DNA of 64,000 bases. It comes from Azospirillum sp. TSA2s. GTDB taxonomy: Bacteria; Pseudomonadota; Alphaproteobacteria; Azospirillales; Azospirillaceae. Position numbers and translations under genes: made by a program. Of the stretch, positions 15,586 to 23,513 are shown one piece after another; the stretch's first letter is position 1, and each line of letters begins with the position of its first letter. A model generated the notes under the pieces. The model was not told where the DNA came from. It made no database searches and was given only the letters and a program-made list of their open reading frames with translations. The stretch covers positions 1,699,501-1,763,500 of the forward strand of contig NZ_CP039650.1 of NCBI RefSeq assembly GCF_004923315.1, given 5' to 3'.

Positions 15586-16730
15586 GCGAGGCTTTGGCGA
15601 ACCCCTACCGCACCAGCCTGCGCAGTGCCGCCGATTGGGGGTTGGTCGCCATTGCGCTGCCGGCGCTGGTGGCGCTGGCCCTGCCGCTGGGCACGCAGAA
15701 CGGTACGTCTGTCAGCTGGCTCGGCGGAACGATGGCGCCGCTTTTCCTGATCGGCGTGGTGCTGGCGGTGATTGCCGGCCGGTCGGCGCCGAAGCGGGTC
15801 TGGGGCGCCTGGGCGGAGTTGGCCGGTGTGGCGCTGGCCTGGCTCCTGCCGTTCCACCTGCTGAAAGAGGGAATGGACCTGTCGGCCGGTTGGGGGCTGT
15901 GGCTGTTCCTGGTGGTGGCGACGCTGCTGTTGTGGCGGGTGATGGGGGTACTGGCCGGGATGCCGGGCTGGACCCGTTCCGTCATCGTACCCGGACTGTT
16001 CGGGCTCGGCCTGCTGGTGGGGTGGGAGGTGCTGGTGCGCGGCTTCCAGGTGCCGGCCATCCTGCTGCCGCCGCCCAGCCGCATCGCCTCGGCGCTGGCG
16101 GCCAACGCGCCGGTGCTGTGGGACGATTTCCGCCAGACGGTGCTGACCTCCGTCCTGCGCGGCTATGTGATGGGCTGCGGCGCCGGCTTCCTCGTGGCAA
16201 TCCTTGCCGACCGGGTGCCGTTTCTTGCCCGCGGATTGCTGCCGCTCGGCAATCTCGCCAGCGCCATCCCCGTCGTCGGCATCGCGCCGATCATGGTGAT
16301 GTGGTTCGGCTTCGACTGGCAGTCGAAGGCGGCGGTCATCGTCGTCATGACCTTCTTCCCGATGCTGATCAACACGCTGGCCGGTCTCGGCAATTCGGAG
16401 CGCATCCAGTTGGATCTGATGCGGTCCTACGCCGCCGGCTATGGCCGGACGCTGGTGAAGCTGCGGCTGCCCAATGCGCTGCCATTCCTGTTCAACGGGT
16501 TGAAGATCAACTCCACCCTGGCGCTGATCGGCGCCATCGTTGCCGAATTCTTCGGCACGCCGGTGGTCGGCATGGGTTTCCGCATCTCCACCGAGGTGGC
16601 GCGGATGAACCTGGACATCGTGTGGGCGACCATCGCGGTGGCGGCGCTGACCGGTTCCGGCCTTTATGGCGCGCTGGCGCTGCTGGAGCGGGCGACGACG
16701 GCGTGGCACCCGTCGATGCGGCGGCGCTGA
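15582..16730 (+). CDS. ABC transporter permease (NitT/TauT type), extended N-terminus
   Basis: A 382-residue permease starting at the ATG at 15582, which overlaps the previous stop. Compared with the usual 250-290 residues it carries an extra N-terminal region of about 120 residues with roughly four predicted membrane spans (LGTMAPLFLIG-like and similar hydrophobic stretches). The canonical permease core follows: ILLPPPSRIASAL near residue 153, and the EAA loop DLMRSYAAGYGRTLVKLRLP near residue 275. It is the second channel subunit of the 13866-16730 operon. The N-terminal extension is a distinguishing feature. Confidence 0.85.
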   Translation: MSEALANPYRTSLRSAADWGLVAIALPALVALALPLGTQNGTSVSWLGGTMAPLFLIGVVLAVIAGRSAPKRVWGAWAELAGVALAWLLPFHLLKEGMDLSAGWGLWLFLVVATLLLWRVMGVLAGMPGWTRSVIVPGLFGLGLLVGWEVLVRGFQVPAILLPPPSRIASALAANAPVLWDDFRQTVLTSVLRGYVMGCGAGFLVAILADRVPFLARGLLPLGNLASAIPVVGIAPIMVMWFGFDWQSKAAVIVVMTFFPMLINTLAGLGNSERIQLDLMRSYAAGYGRTLVKLRLPNALPFLFNGLKINSTLALIGAIVAEFFGTPVVGMGFRISTEVARMNLDIVWATIAVAALTGSGLYGALALLERATTAWHPSMRRR

Positions 16731-16798
16731 ACCACCCGGACACCGCTGGCACGGCCATTGCTTTCATTCCGCCATTCCAGCCGGCAAGGGAGGTGGAC

Positions 16799-17131
16799 AT
16801 GGCCGTCGTCGTCGTTCTGAAGCATGTCCGGCTGACGCGGGCGCTCCAGGCCATCGAAATGGCTGCGGCATCGCTGGACGGCGAGCTTGCCGCCTTGCAA
16901 GCCGCCGGTCAGGCGGGATTGCTGGGCAATCATGCCGAGGAAGCCACGCTTCTGCGCACCTATGTCCGCACCTTGCGCGTCCTGTTGCAGGCGATGACCC
17001 CCGACGAACTGGACGAAGCGGGCCTGACCGAGCGCCATGGTCTGGCGGAGGCCGCGGTCGGCCGCTGTGCCACCGCCCTGCGGGCGCTGGAGCGTCCGCA
17101 GGGCGGTGGTCCGGCGATGGGCATCGCCTGA
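16799..17131 (+). CDS. Small helical hypothetical protein
   Basis: A 110-residue, Ala/Leu-rich, mostly helical protein with no signal peptide. A good Shine-Dalgarno (GGGAGG) precedes the ATG at 16799. It begins 68 bases after the first ABC permease and ends before the second ABC operon, so it may be cotranscribed with the first. No recognised family or motif; the helical pattern (ALQAIEMAAASLDGELAAL and following) could form a coiled-coil-like bundle. It takes the place where a substrate-binding protein might be expected but does not resemble one. Confidence 0.55.
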   Translation: MAVVVVLKHVRLTRALQAIEMAAASLDGELAALQAAGQAGLLGNHAEEATLLRTYVRTLRVLLQAMTPDELDEAGLTERHGLAEAAVGRCATALRALERPQGGGPAMGIA

Positions 17132-17159
17132 CGAACCCTGTCGTGAAGCCGACAGCGCC

Positions 17160-17195
17160 TTGACGCCTTCCGGCCACTGCCATACTGCCGTATGG
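17160..17195 (+). promoter_or_regulatory. Promoter with overlapping palindrome upstream of second ABC operon
   Basis: TTGACG at 17160-17165 is followed after 17 bases by TACTGC at 17183-17188. The -10 lies inside an inverted repeat CCATAC-TGCC-GTATGG (17180-17195), a natural place for a repressor to bind. A second -10-like TATAGT lies at 17243-17248. The palindrome is seen; its role as an operator is inferred. Confidence 0.4.
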
Positions 17196-17306
17196 CTGGA
17201 ATGCGGAAAGCCTTTCCCCTCTCCAGAGGAGGAACGCCGCGCTATAGTGGCGGGCCCAACGAACAGTCGGATCCCGCCGACGAAGATGCGGGCAAAAAAG
17301 GGCGCG

Positions 17307-18080
17307 ATGAGGCTACTCGTTTCCGATCTGACCCACCGCTATGACGATCTGACCGTCCTGGACGGCATCGACCTGACACTGGCGGAGGGAGAAATCCTGG
17401 CCGTGATCGGCCCCAGCGGCTGCGGGAAATCGACGCTTCTCGGCATCGCCGGCGGCATCGTCGCCCCGACCTCCGGCAGCATCCGGGTGGAGGGGGAGGT
17501 GCCGGACGGCTGCCTGAACCCGATCACCTTCATCTTCCAGGATTTCGCCCTGCTGCCCTGGCGCACGGTGGAGGACAACATCGCCCTGGTGCTGGAGCAT
17601 CACAGGCTCTCCACGGCGGAGCGGCGCGAGCGCGTCGACAGCGGCCTGCGCCGCATGGGGCTGTCGGAGTTCCGCAACGCCCTGCCCAAGCAGCTGTCCG
17701 GCGGCATGCGCCAGCGCGTCGGCATCGCCCGCGCGCTGGCGGTGCGTCCGGCGATGCTGTTGCTGGACGAGCCGCTGTCGGCCCTGGACGCCCAGACGCG
17801 CGAGCTGCTGATGGACGATTTCCTGGAGCTTTGGCGGCGGGAGAAGACCACCGCGCTTTATGTCACCCACAATCTGGACGAGGCGTTGCGGCTGGCCGAC
17901 CGCGTCTGCGTGCTGAGCCGCCGTCCCGGCCGTATCCGCGAACTGGTCACCATCGAGGAGCCGCGGGAACGCCGGCAGGAGCCGTCGGCACAGGCCCATC
18001 TGGCCGAAGTGCGCGACCGCCTGTGGCACCTGATGAAGGCCGAAGCCCAGATGGCCGACCGGGAGATCGCCCGTGCCTGA
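17307..18080 (+). CDS. ABC transporter ATPase, NitT/TauT type
   Basis: A 257-residue ATPase. Walker A GPSGCGKS is at about residues 36-43, the Q-loop in IFQDFALLPWRT, the signature KQLSGGMRQR near 129, Walker B LLLDEPLSALDA near 151, and the switch histidine in YVTHNLDEAL. The ATG at 17307 gives the family's usual start; an in-frame ATG at 17286 would add seven residues. It overlaps the GTG start of the next permease by eight bases. With the permease and the binding protein downstream it makes a complete importer. Confidence 0.88.
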   Translation: MRLLVSDLTHRYDDLTVLDGIDLTLAEGEILAVIGPSGCGKSTLLGIAGGIVAPTSGSIRVEGEVPDGCLNPITFIFQDFALLPWRTVEDNIALVLEHHRLSTAERRERVDSGLRRMGLSEFRNALPKQLSGGMRQRVGIARALAVRPAMLLLDEPLSALDAQTRELLMDDFLELWRREKTTALYVTHNLDEALRLADRVCVLSRRPGRIRELVTIEEPRERRQEPSAQAHLAEVRDRLWHLMKAEAQMADREIARA

Positions 18081-18897
18081 CAGCCTGAACCCTAAAGTCG
18101 CTGCCACCGCCGCCATCGGCCAGCCCGTCCGCTTCCGCGGCGGCGGCTTCACCGTGAAGCGCCATCCCTGGGCGGCACTGGCGGCCTTCGCCGCGCTGAT
18201 CGCGGTTTGGGAGGGGGCAAGCCGCCTCGGTCTCGCCAGCCCGCTGTTCCTGCCGCCGCCGAGTGCCGTCGGCCATGCGCTGGCCGGCATGGTGACGGAC
18301 GGCTCGCTTTGGCTGAACCTGAAGGCGTCGCTGGCGCGCATCGCCGTCGGCTGGGTGATGGGCACTCTGGGCGGCATGCTGGTCGGTTTCGCCATGGGCA
18401 TCTTCTCCACCGCCCGCGCGGTGGGGGTCCCGCTGGTGTCGGCCTTCTTCCCGATCCCGAAGATCGCGCTGCTGCCGCTGTTCATCCTGTGGTTCGGCAT
18501 CGGCGAGCCGTCGAAGTTCGCCACCATCGGTTTCGGCGTCTTCTTTCCCACCGTCATCGCCACCTACAGCGCCATCGACCAGGTGCCGCGCAACCTGATT
18601 CGCATGGCGCAGAGCTTCGGCCTGCCCTGGGGATCGATCCTGCGCTCCATCGTGTTGCCGGGCGCCCTGCCGGGCATCCTGGCCGGCTTCCGCATCACCG
18701 CGTCGATCGCGCTGATCCTCGTGGTGGCTGCCGAGATGATCGGGGCGGAATACGGCATCGGCGCCTTCGTGCTGATGGCCGGCAACCTGATGCAGACCGA
18801 CACGCTGCTGGCCGGCGTGCTGGTCCTGTCGCTGCTGGGGCTCGCCATCGGCACGGTGCTTTCGCAGCTTGAGCGGCGCCTGCTGAACTGGCGCTGA
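18073..18897 (+). CDS. ABC transporter permease (NitT/TauT type)
   Basis: A 274-residue inner-membrane permease beginning at a GTG (18073) inside the ATPase gene. It shows the signature FLPPPSAVGHALAGM near residue 56, about six membrane spans, and an EAA loop NLIRMAQSFGLPWGSILRSI near residue 175 that docks to the ATPase. As the only permease in this operon it probably acts as a homodimer. The binding-protein gene follows after 51 bases. Confidence 0.87.
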   Translation: MPDSLNPKVAATAAIGQPVRFRGGGFTVKRHPWAALAAFAALIAVWEGASRLGLASPLFLPPPSAVGHALAGMVTDGSLWLNLKASLARIAVGWVMGTLGGMLVGFAMGIFSTARAVGVPLVSAFFPIPKIALLPLFILWFGIGEPSKFATIGFGVFFPTVIATYSAIDQVPRNLIRMAQSFGLPWGSILRSIVLPGALPGILAGFRITASIALILVVAAEMIGAEYGIGAFVLMAGNLMQTDTLLAGVLVLSLLGLAIGTVLSQLERRLLNWR

Positions 18898-18948
18898 CCG
18901 GCCCTCTTCACAAGAAACCTGAACCATCCATCGGGAGGATTTCCGTCC

Positions 18949-19986
18949 ATGACCGCCGCCATGACCGTGGCCCGCCTCACCCGGCGCGCCGTGATCGCCA
19001 CTGCCGGTGCCGCCTTCGCCGCCGGCACCCTGATGTCCGCCGCTCTGGCGCAGCCGCTGGAGAAGGCGACGGTCGGTGCGCTGGCCCTGTCCTCCTCCGG
19101 GCCGATTTTCATCGCCAAGACGAAGGGCTATTTCGAGAAGGAAGGGCTGGACGTCGATCTGAAGATGTTCACCTCGGCCCAGCAGGTTCCGGTCGCGGTG
19201 GCGTCGGGCGATGTCGATTTCGGCGTCACCGGCCTGACCGCCGGCTTCTACAACCTCGCTTCCAAGGGGGCCGTCACCATCATCGCCGCGCAGAGCCGCG
19301 ACGAGCCGGGCTTCCCCTTGAGCGCCTATATGGCGACCAACGCCGCCTATGACGCCGGTCTGAAAACGCCGGCCGACCTGAAGGGCAAGCGGATCGCCAT
19401 CACCACCGTCGGCTCAACCTTCCATTACATGATCGGCCTGCTGGCGCAGAAGCACGGCTTTACGGTCAAGGACGTGACCATGGTGCCGCTGCAGGACGTG
19501 CCGAAGATGGTCGCCGCCTTCAAGGGCGGGCAGGTCGACGCCATCATCGCGCCGTCCACCGTGTCGCGGCAACTGGCGACCGACGGCGCCGGCAAGATCC
19601 TGGGCTGGGTCGGCGACGAGACGCCCTGGCAGCTCGGCGCCCTGTTCACCGCGCCGAAGACGATGAAGGACCGCCGCCCGCTGGTGGAGAAGTTCATGCG
19701 CGCCTACAAGACCGCGCTGGCCGAATACCACACCGCCTTCAACGGCAAGGACGCCTCGGGCAATCTGGTGAAGGGTCCCGGCTATGACGAGCTGCTGGGC
19801 ATCATTGCCGACGCCACCAAGCAGAAGCCGGAGATCGTCGCCGCCGGCCTTCCCTATGTCGACCCGCAGGCCCGCCTGCTGGTGGACGACGTGGTCAATC
19901 AGGTGAAGTTCTGGCAGTCGGAAGGTCAGGTCGACAAGTCGCTGGACCCGAAGTCGGTGATGGATCTCAGCGTCGCCGGGGAGTGA
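18949..19986 (+). CDS. ABC transporter substrate-binding protein (NMT1/TauA/SsuA-like)
   Basis: A 345-residue periplasmic solute-binding protein. Residues 1-34 are a signal peptide with a twin arginine (TRRAVIATAGAAFAAG) ending near ALAQ, so Tat export is possible. The mature protein starts with ATVGALALSSSGPIFIAKTK, and the next lines carry YFEKEGLDVDL and VASGDVDFGVTGL, the type-2 periplasmic fold of the NMT1/TauA/SsuA group. Members bind taurine, sulfonates, nitrate or thiamine precursors; the ligand here is unknown. GGGAGGA at about 18933 precedes the ATG at 18949. Last gene of the 17307-19986 operon. Confidence 0.87.
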   Translation: MTAAMTVARLTRRAVIATAGAAFAAGTLMSAALAQPLEKATVGALALSSSGPIFIAKTKGYFEKEGLDVDLKMFTSAQQVPVAVASGDVDFGVTGLTAGFYNLASKGAVTIIAAQSRDEPGFPLSAYMATNAAYDAGLKTPADLKGKRIAITTVGSTFHYMIGLLAQKHGFTVKDVTMVPLQDVPKMVAAFKGGQVDAIIAPSTVSRQLATDGAGKILGWVGDETPWQLGALFTAPKTMKDRRPLVEKFMRAYKTALAEYHTAFNGKDASGNLVKGPGYDELLGIIADATKQKPEIVAAGLPYVDPQARLLVDDVVNQVKFWQSEGQVDKSLDPKSVMDLSVAGE

Positions 19987-20005
19987 CGAGAAGGAGAGGG
20001 GGCGG

Positions 20006-20719
20006 TCAAACCGCCAGGTACGCCGCCCTCACCCCGTCATCGGTCATCAGCTCCGCCATCGAACCGGTCCAGCGCAGGCGGCCGGTTTCGATGACGCAGG
20101 CGCGGTCGGCGACGGCCGAGGCGAAGGACAGGCTCTGTTCGGACAGCAGGACCGACAAGCCCTCCGCCTTCAGGCGCCGCACCGCGTCGGCCATTTGCCG
20201 CACGATCAGCGGCGCCAATCCTTCCGACGGTTCGTCCAGCAGCAGCAGCGACGGGTTGCCCATCAGCGTGCGGGCCAGCGTCAGCATCTGCTGCTCGCCG
20301 CCGCTCATCCGGGTGCCGCGGCGGCCGCGCATCTCCGCGAGGTTGGGGAACAGCGCGAACAGCTTCTCCGGCGTCCAGGCCGGAGCGCCGGGGCGGGGCG
20401 GCTGGCGGCCGACCTCCAGATTCTCCTCCACCGTCAGGTCGGCGAAGATGCGGCGGTCCTCCGGCACATAGCCGACGCCGAGCCGGGCGATTCGGTGGGC
20501 GGGCAGGGCCGACAGGTCGCGGCCGTCGAAGCTCAACATCCCGGCGCGGCGCTCGACCAGCCCCATGATCGCCTTCAGCGTCGTGGTCTTGCCGGCGCCG
20601 TTGCGGCCCATCAGCGCCACCACCTCGCCGCGGCCGACGGTCAGGCCGATGCCGTCGAGGATATGGGCGCGGCCGTACCAGGCCTGGAGACTCTCCACCG
20701 TCAGCAGAGCTTCGCTCAC
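20006..20719 (-). CDS. livF: Branched-chain amino acid type ABC transporter ATPase LivF
   Basis: A 237-residue ATPase. Walker A GRNGAGKTTT is at about residues 36-45, the signature RMSGGEQQML, and Walker B LLLLDEPSEGLAPL. The phrase DLSALPAHRIARLGVGYVPE is typical of LivF. It starts with GTG at 20719, overlapping the livG stop by four bases. It is the last gene of the leftward livHM-livG-livF cluster and energises uptake together with LivG. Ligands of this family include branched-chain amino acids, urea and amides, so the substrate is open. Confidence 0.9.
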   Translation of the reverse strand: MSEALLTVESLQAWYGRAHILDGIGLTVGRGEVVALMGRNGAGKTTTLKAIMGLVERRAGMLSFDGRDLSALPAHRIARLGVGYVPEDRRIFADLTVEENLEVGRQPPRPGAPAWTPEKLFALFPNLAEMRGRRGTRMSGGEQQMLTLARTLMGNPSLLLLDEPSEGLAPLIVRQMADAVRRLKAEGLSVLLSEQSLSFASAVADRACVIETGRLRWTGSMAELMTDDGVRAAYLAV

Positions 20720-21459
20720 GCCTCGCCTCCCAGATAGACGGATTGCACACGCGGGTCGGCGCGCACCGCATCCGGCGAGCCTTCCGCGATCAGCCGGCCG
20801 CGGTCGAGCACCAGAACGCGGGTGGCGTGGCCGAAGACGGCGTCCATGTCGTGCTCGGTGAACAGCACGGCGAGGCCACGCTCGCGCACCAGCTCCGCCG
20901 TCAACGCCATCAGGGCGAGCCGTTCCGCCGGGGCCATGCCGGCGGTCGGCTCGTCCATCAGCAGCACGGTCGGTTCGCTCGCCAGCGCCATTGCCAGCTC
21001 GACCCGCTTGACGTCGCCATAGGCCAGCACGCCGCAGGGGCGGTCGACCTGTGCCGCCATGCCGACGCGGTCCAATAGGGCCAGCGCCGGTTCGCGGAAC
21101 TGCTCGGCGGCCGGGCGCCACAGCCCGAACAGCCGGCGGGCACGCGACAGCAGCACCATCTGCACATTCTCCGCCACCGTCATCGAGGCGAAGGTCGCGG
21201 TGATCTGGAAGGTTCGTCCGACGCCCAGTGCCCAGATGCGCCGCGGCGGCAGACCGACCAGCTCAGTGCCGTCGAGCCTGACCGAGCCCGAGTCGGGCCG
21301 TAGTTGCCCGTTCAGCAGGTTGAAGCAGGTGCTCTTTCCAGCGCCATTGGGGCCGATCAGCGCCAGCAGGTCACCGGAGCGCAGGGTGAAGGACACGCCG
21401 CCCACCGCCTGCACCCCGCCGAAGGAGCGTTGCAGGTCGCGCACCACCAACTCGCTCAT
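20716..21459 (-). CDS. livG: Branched-chain amino acid type ABC transporter ATPase LivG
   Basis: A 247-residue ATPase. Walker A is GPNGAGKSTC, followed by FNLLNGQLRPDSGSVRLDG. The typical LivG phrase GVGRTFQIT and a Walker B of LLMDEPTAGMAPAE follow, and the switch histidine is in FTEHDMDAVF. In place of the usual LSGG signature the line reads VLAYGDVKRVELAMALA, a normal LivG variation. The ATG at 21459 overlaps the upstream livHM stop by four bases; the stop overlaps livF. Confidence 0.9.
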   Translation of the reverse strand: MSELVVRDLQRSFGGVQAVGGVSFTLRSGDLLALIGPNGAGKSTCFNLLNGQLRPDSGSVRLDGTELVGLPPRRIWALGVGRTFQITATFASMTVAENVQMVLLSRARRLFGLWRPAAEQFREPALALLDRVGMAAQVDRPCGVLAYGDVKRVELAMALASEPTVLLMDEPTAGMAPAERLALMALTAELVRERGLAVLFTEHDMDAVFGHATRVLVLDRGRLIAEGSPDAVRADPRVQSVYLGGEA

Positions 21460-23303
21460 GCCCGCCTCCGCCCGAAATTCGAACGCAGGCCGGACAGGAA
21501 GCCGACGATCCCCTTGGGGAAGACCAGCACCAGGGCGATGATGATCAGGCCCAGCACCAGCCGCCACCAGTCGGTCATGCTCATCACCTCCGATTCCAGC
21601 AGGTGGAAGACCGCGGCACCGGCCAGCGGTCCGGCGACGGTCTGGATGCCGCCCATCAGCACCATCACCAGCGCGTCGACCGATTGCGGCACCGCCAGCA
21701 GGGTGGGGAAAACGCTGCCCTTGGCAAAGGCGTAAAGGCCGCCGGCCAAACCCGCCGCCGTACCGGCCAGGACGAAGGCCATCCACTGGAAGCGACGCAC
21801 ATCAATGCCCACCGACTCGGCACGGAGCCCTGAGTCGCGCCCCGCCCTCAGCGCATAGCCGAAGGGGGCGAAGGCCGCCCGGCGCAGCAGCCACAGGGCC
21901 CCGCCGCACAGCGCCAGTGTCAGCCAGTAATAGGTCGCCTTGCCCGCCGCCCAGGCCGACGGCCATACGCCGAGGATGCCGTTGTCGCCGCCGGTCACCG
22001 CATACCATTGGAAGGCGATCGACCAGACGATCTGCGCGAAGGCCAGGGTCAGCATGGCGAAATAGAGCCCCGACCGCCGCACGCAGAACCAGCCCGCCAC
22101 CAGCGCCCCCAGCCCGGCGAGGATCGGCGCGCCAGCCAGCGCCAGCGGCATCGGCGCGTCCAGATGCTTGACCAGCAGGGCCGAGCCGTAGGCGCCCAGT
22201 CCGAACCACGCGGCATGGCCGAAGGACACCAACCCGCCCAGCCCGATCAGCAGATGCAGGCTGGCGGCGAACAGGGCGAGGATCACCACCTCGGTCAACA
22301 GGATCAGCGCGTAATCGCCGGCAACCAGCGGCGCCGCGGCCATGACCGCCAGCAGGGCCAGCGCCCAAGCCCCGGCATGGCGTCCGGCCGACAGCGGCAC
22401 GGTCACAGTGGCGGGTGCCGTCGGCGGCGCCTCCTCCGCCCGGCCGAGCAGGCCATGGGGGCGCAGCACCAGCACCACTGCCATGAACAGGAAGACGATC
22501 ACCAGCGTGATCTGCGGGAAGACCAGGATGCCGAAGGCCTGCAGCTGTCCGATCAGCAGGGAGGCGAGGAAGGCGCCGCTCAGGCTGCCCATGCCGCCGA
22601 CCACGACGACGACGAAAGCCTCCACCACGATGGCCATGTCCATCTGCAGGGTCACCGCCTCACGCGGGACCTGCAGCGCGCCGCCCAGCCCGGCCAGCGC
22701 GCAACCCAGGAACAGCACCCCGGTGAACAGCCGCGCCGGATCGACGCCCAGCGCGCTGGTCATCTCGCGGTCCTGCGTCGCCGCCCGCACCAGCGTGCCC
22801 CAGCGGGTGCGGTTGAACAGCAGCCACAACAACCCGAGCACCAGCGGCCCGAGCCCGATCAGCACGAGGTCGTAGAGCGGGAAGGGCTGGTCGAGGATGT
22901 CGATGGAGCCCTTCAAGCCCGGCGCCCGGCGGCCCAGCAGATCCTCCGGCCCCCAGACCCAGGCGGTCAGGTCCTGCACCACCAGCACGATGCCGAAGGT
23001 GCCGAGAAGCTGGAACAGCTCCGGTGAGCGGTAGAGCCGGCGCAGCAGCCCGATCTCCATGGCGGCGCCGAGAACACCCATCGCCAGCGCCGCGGCGGCG
23101 ACCGACCCCCAGAAGCCGGCCGGCGTGCCGCCGAACCGCTCGATCAGCGACCAGCCGGCATAGGCACCGACCATATAGAAGGAGCCGTGCGCGAAATTAA
23201 CGATCCGCGTCACGCCGAACACGATGGTCAGCCCCGACGACACCAGGAACAACGTCGCCGCGGTCGCGAGCCCGCTGAGGGCCTGGACGAGGAGGAAGGA
23301 CAT
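21456..23303 (-). CDS. Fused LivH-LivM permease
   Basis: A 615-residue membrane protein that joins two permeases normally made from separate genes. Residues 1 to about 287 match LivH (SGLTIVFGVTRIVNFAHGSF near the start, then GGMGSLSGAFLASLLIGQLQ). A Pro/Ala/Thr linker lies at about 288-307, and the remainder matches LivM (LIGLGGLVSFGHAAWFGLGA, and MGGIQTVAGPLAGAAVFHLL near the end). It has roughly 16-18 membrane spans. The fusion fixes the heterodimer in one chain. No stop or frameshift interrupts the linker. The 3' end overlaps livG. The binding protein gene lies 210 bases upstream in the same direction. Confidence 0.9.
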   Translation of the reverse strand: MSFLLVQALSGLATAATLFLVSSGLTIVFGVTRIVNFAHGSFYMVGAYAGWSLIERFGGTPAGFWGSVAAAALAMGVLGAAMEIGLLRRLYRSPELFQLLGTFGIVLVVQDLTAWVWGPEDLLGRRAPGLKGSIDILDQPFPLYDLVLIGLGPLVLGLLWLLFNRTRWGTLVRAATQDREMTSALGVDPARLFTGVLFLGCALAGLGGALQVPREAVTLQMDMAIVVEAFVVVVVGGMGSLSGAFLASLLIGQLQAFGILVFPQITLVIVFLFMAVVLVLRPHGLLGRAEEAPPTAPATVTVPLSAGRHAGAWALALLAVMAAAPLVAGDYALILLTEVVILALFAASLHLLIGLGGLVSFGHAAWFGLGAYGSALLVKHLDAPMPLALAGAPILAGLGALVAGWFCVRRSGLYFAMLTLAFAQIVWSIAFQWYAVTGGDNGILGVWPSAWAAGKATYYWLTLALCGGALWLLRRAAFAPFGYALRAGRDSGLRAESVGIDVRRFQWMAFVLAGTAAGLAGGLYAFAKGSVFPTLLAVPQSVDALVMVLMGGIQTVAGPLAGAAVFHLLESEVMSMTDWWRLVLGLIIIALVLVFPKGIVGFLSGLRSNFGRRRA

Positions 23304-23330
23304 GGGGCGGGGGTTACTTTATGCGGACTC

Positions 23331-23499
23331 TTGCCCCCACCCTAACCCTCCCCCGCTCTCAGCGGACCTATGGTTCGCCTGCCGCGTCAGCACAAAGCAT
23401 AGCTTTGTGCGAGAGCTGGGCGGGGGAGGGGATAGGAGCTTTGTCGACGTTCGGCGGCAGTCCCTCCCCCGCCCAGCGGGGGAGGTTAGGTGGGGGCAA
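23331..23499. repeat. GC-rich palindromic intergenic repeat, copy 2, with nested hairpin
   Basis: Outer arms at 23331-23357 and 23475-23499 are nearly complementary (two small length differences) and share the CCCTAACCCTCCCCC core with the copy at 4563-4667. Inside is a perfect 9-base hairpin, GCACAAAGC-ATA-GCTTTGTGC, at 23390-23410. It separates the binding-protein gene from the fused permease gene. It may form an mRNA structure that lets the binding protein be made in excess. Confidence 0.8.
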
Positions 23500-23513
23500 T
23501 CGAAGTTGGCGCC

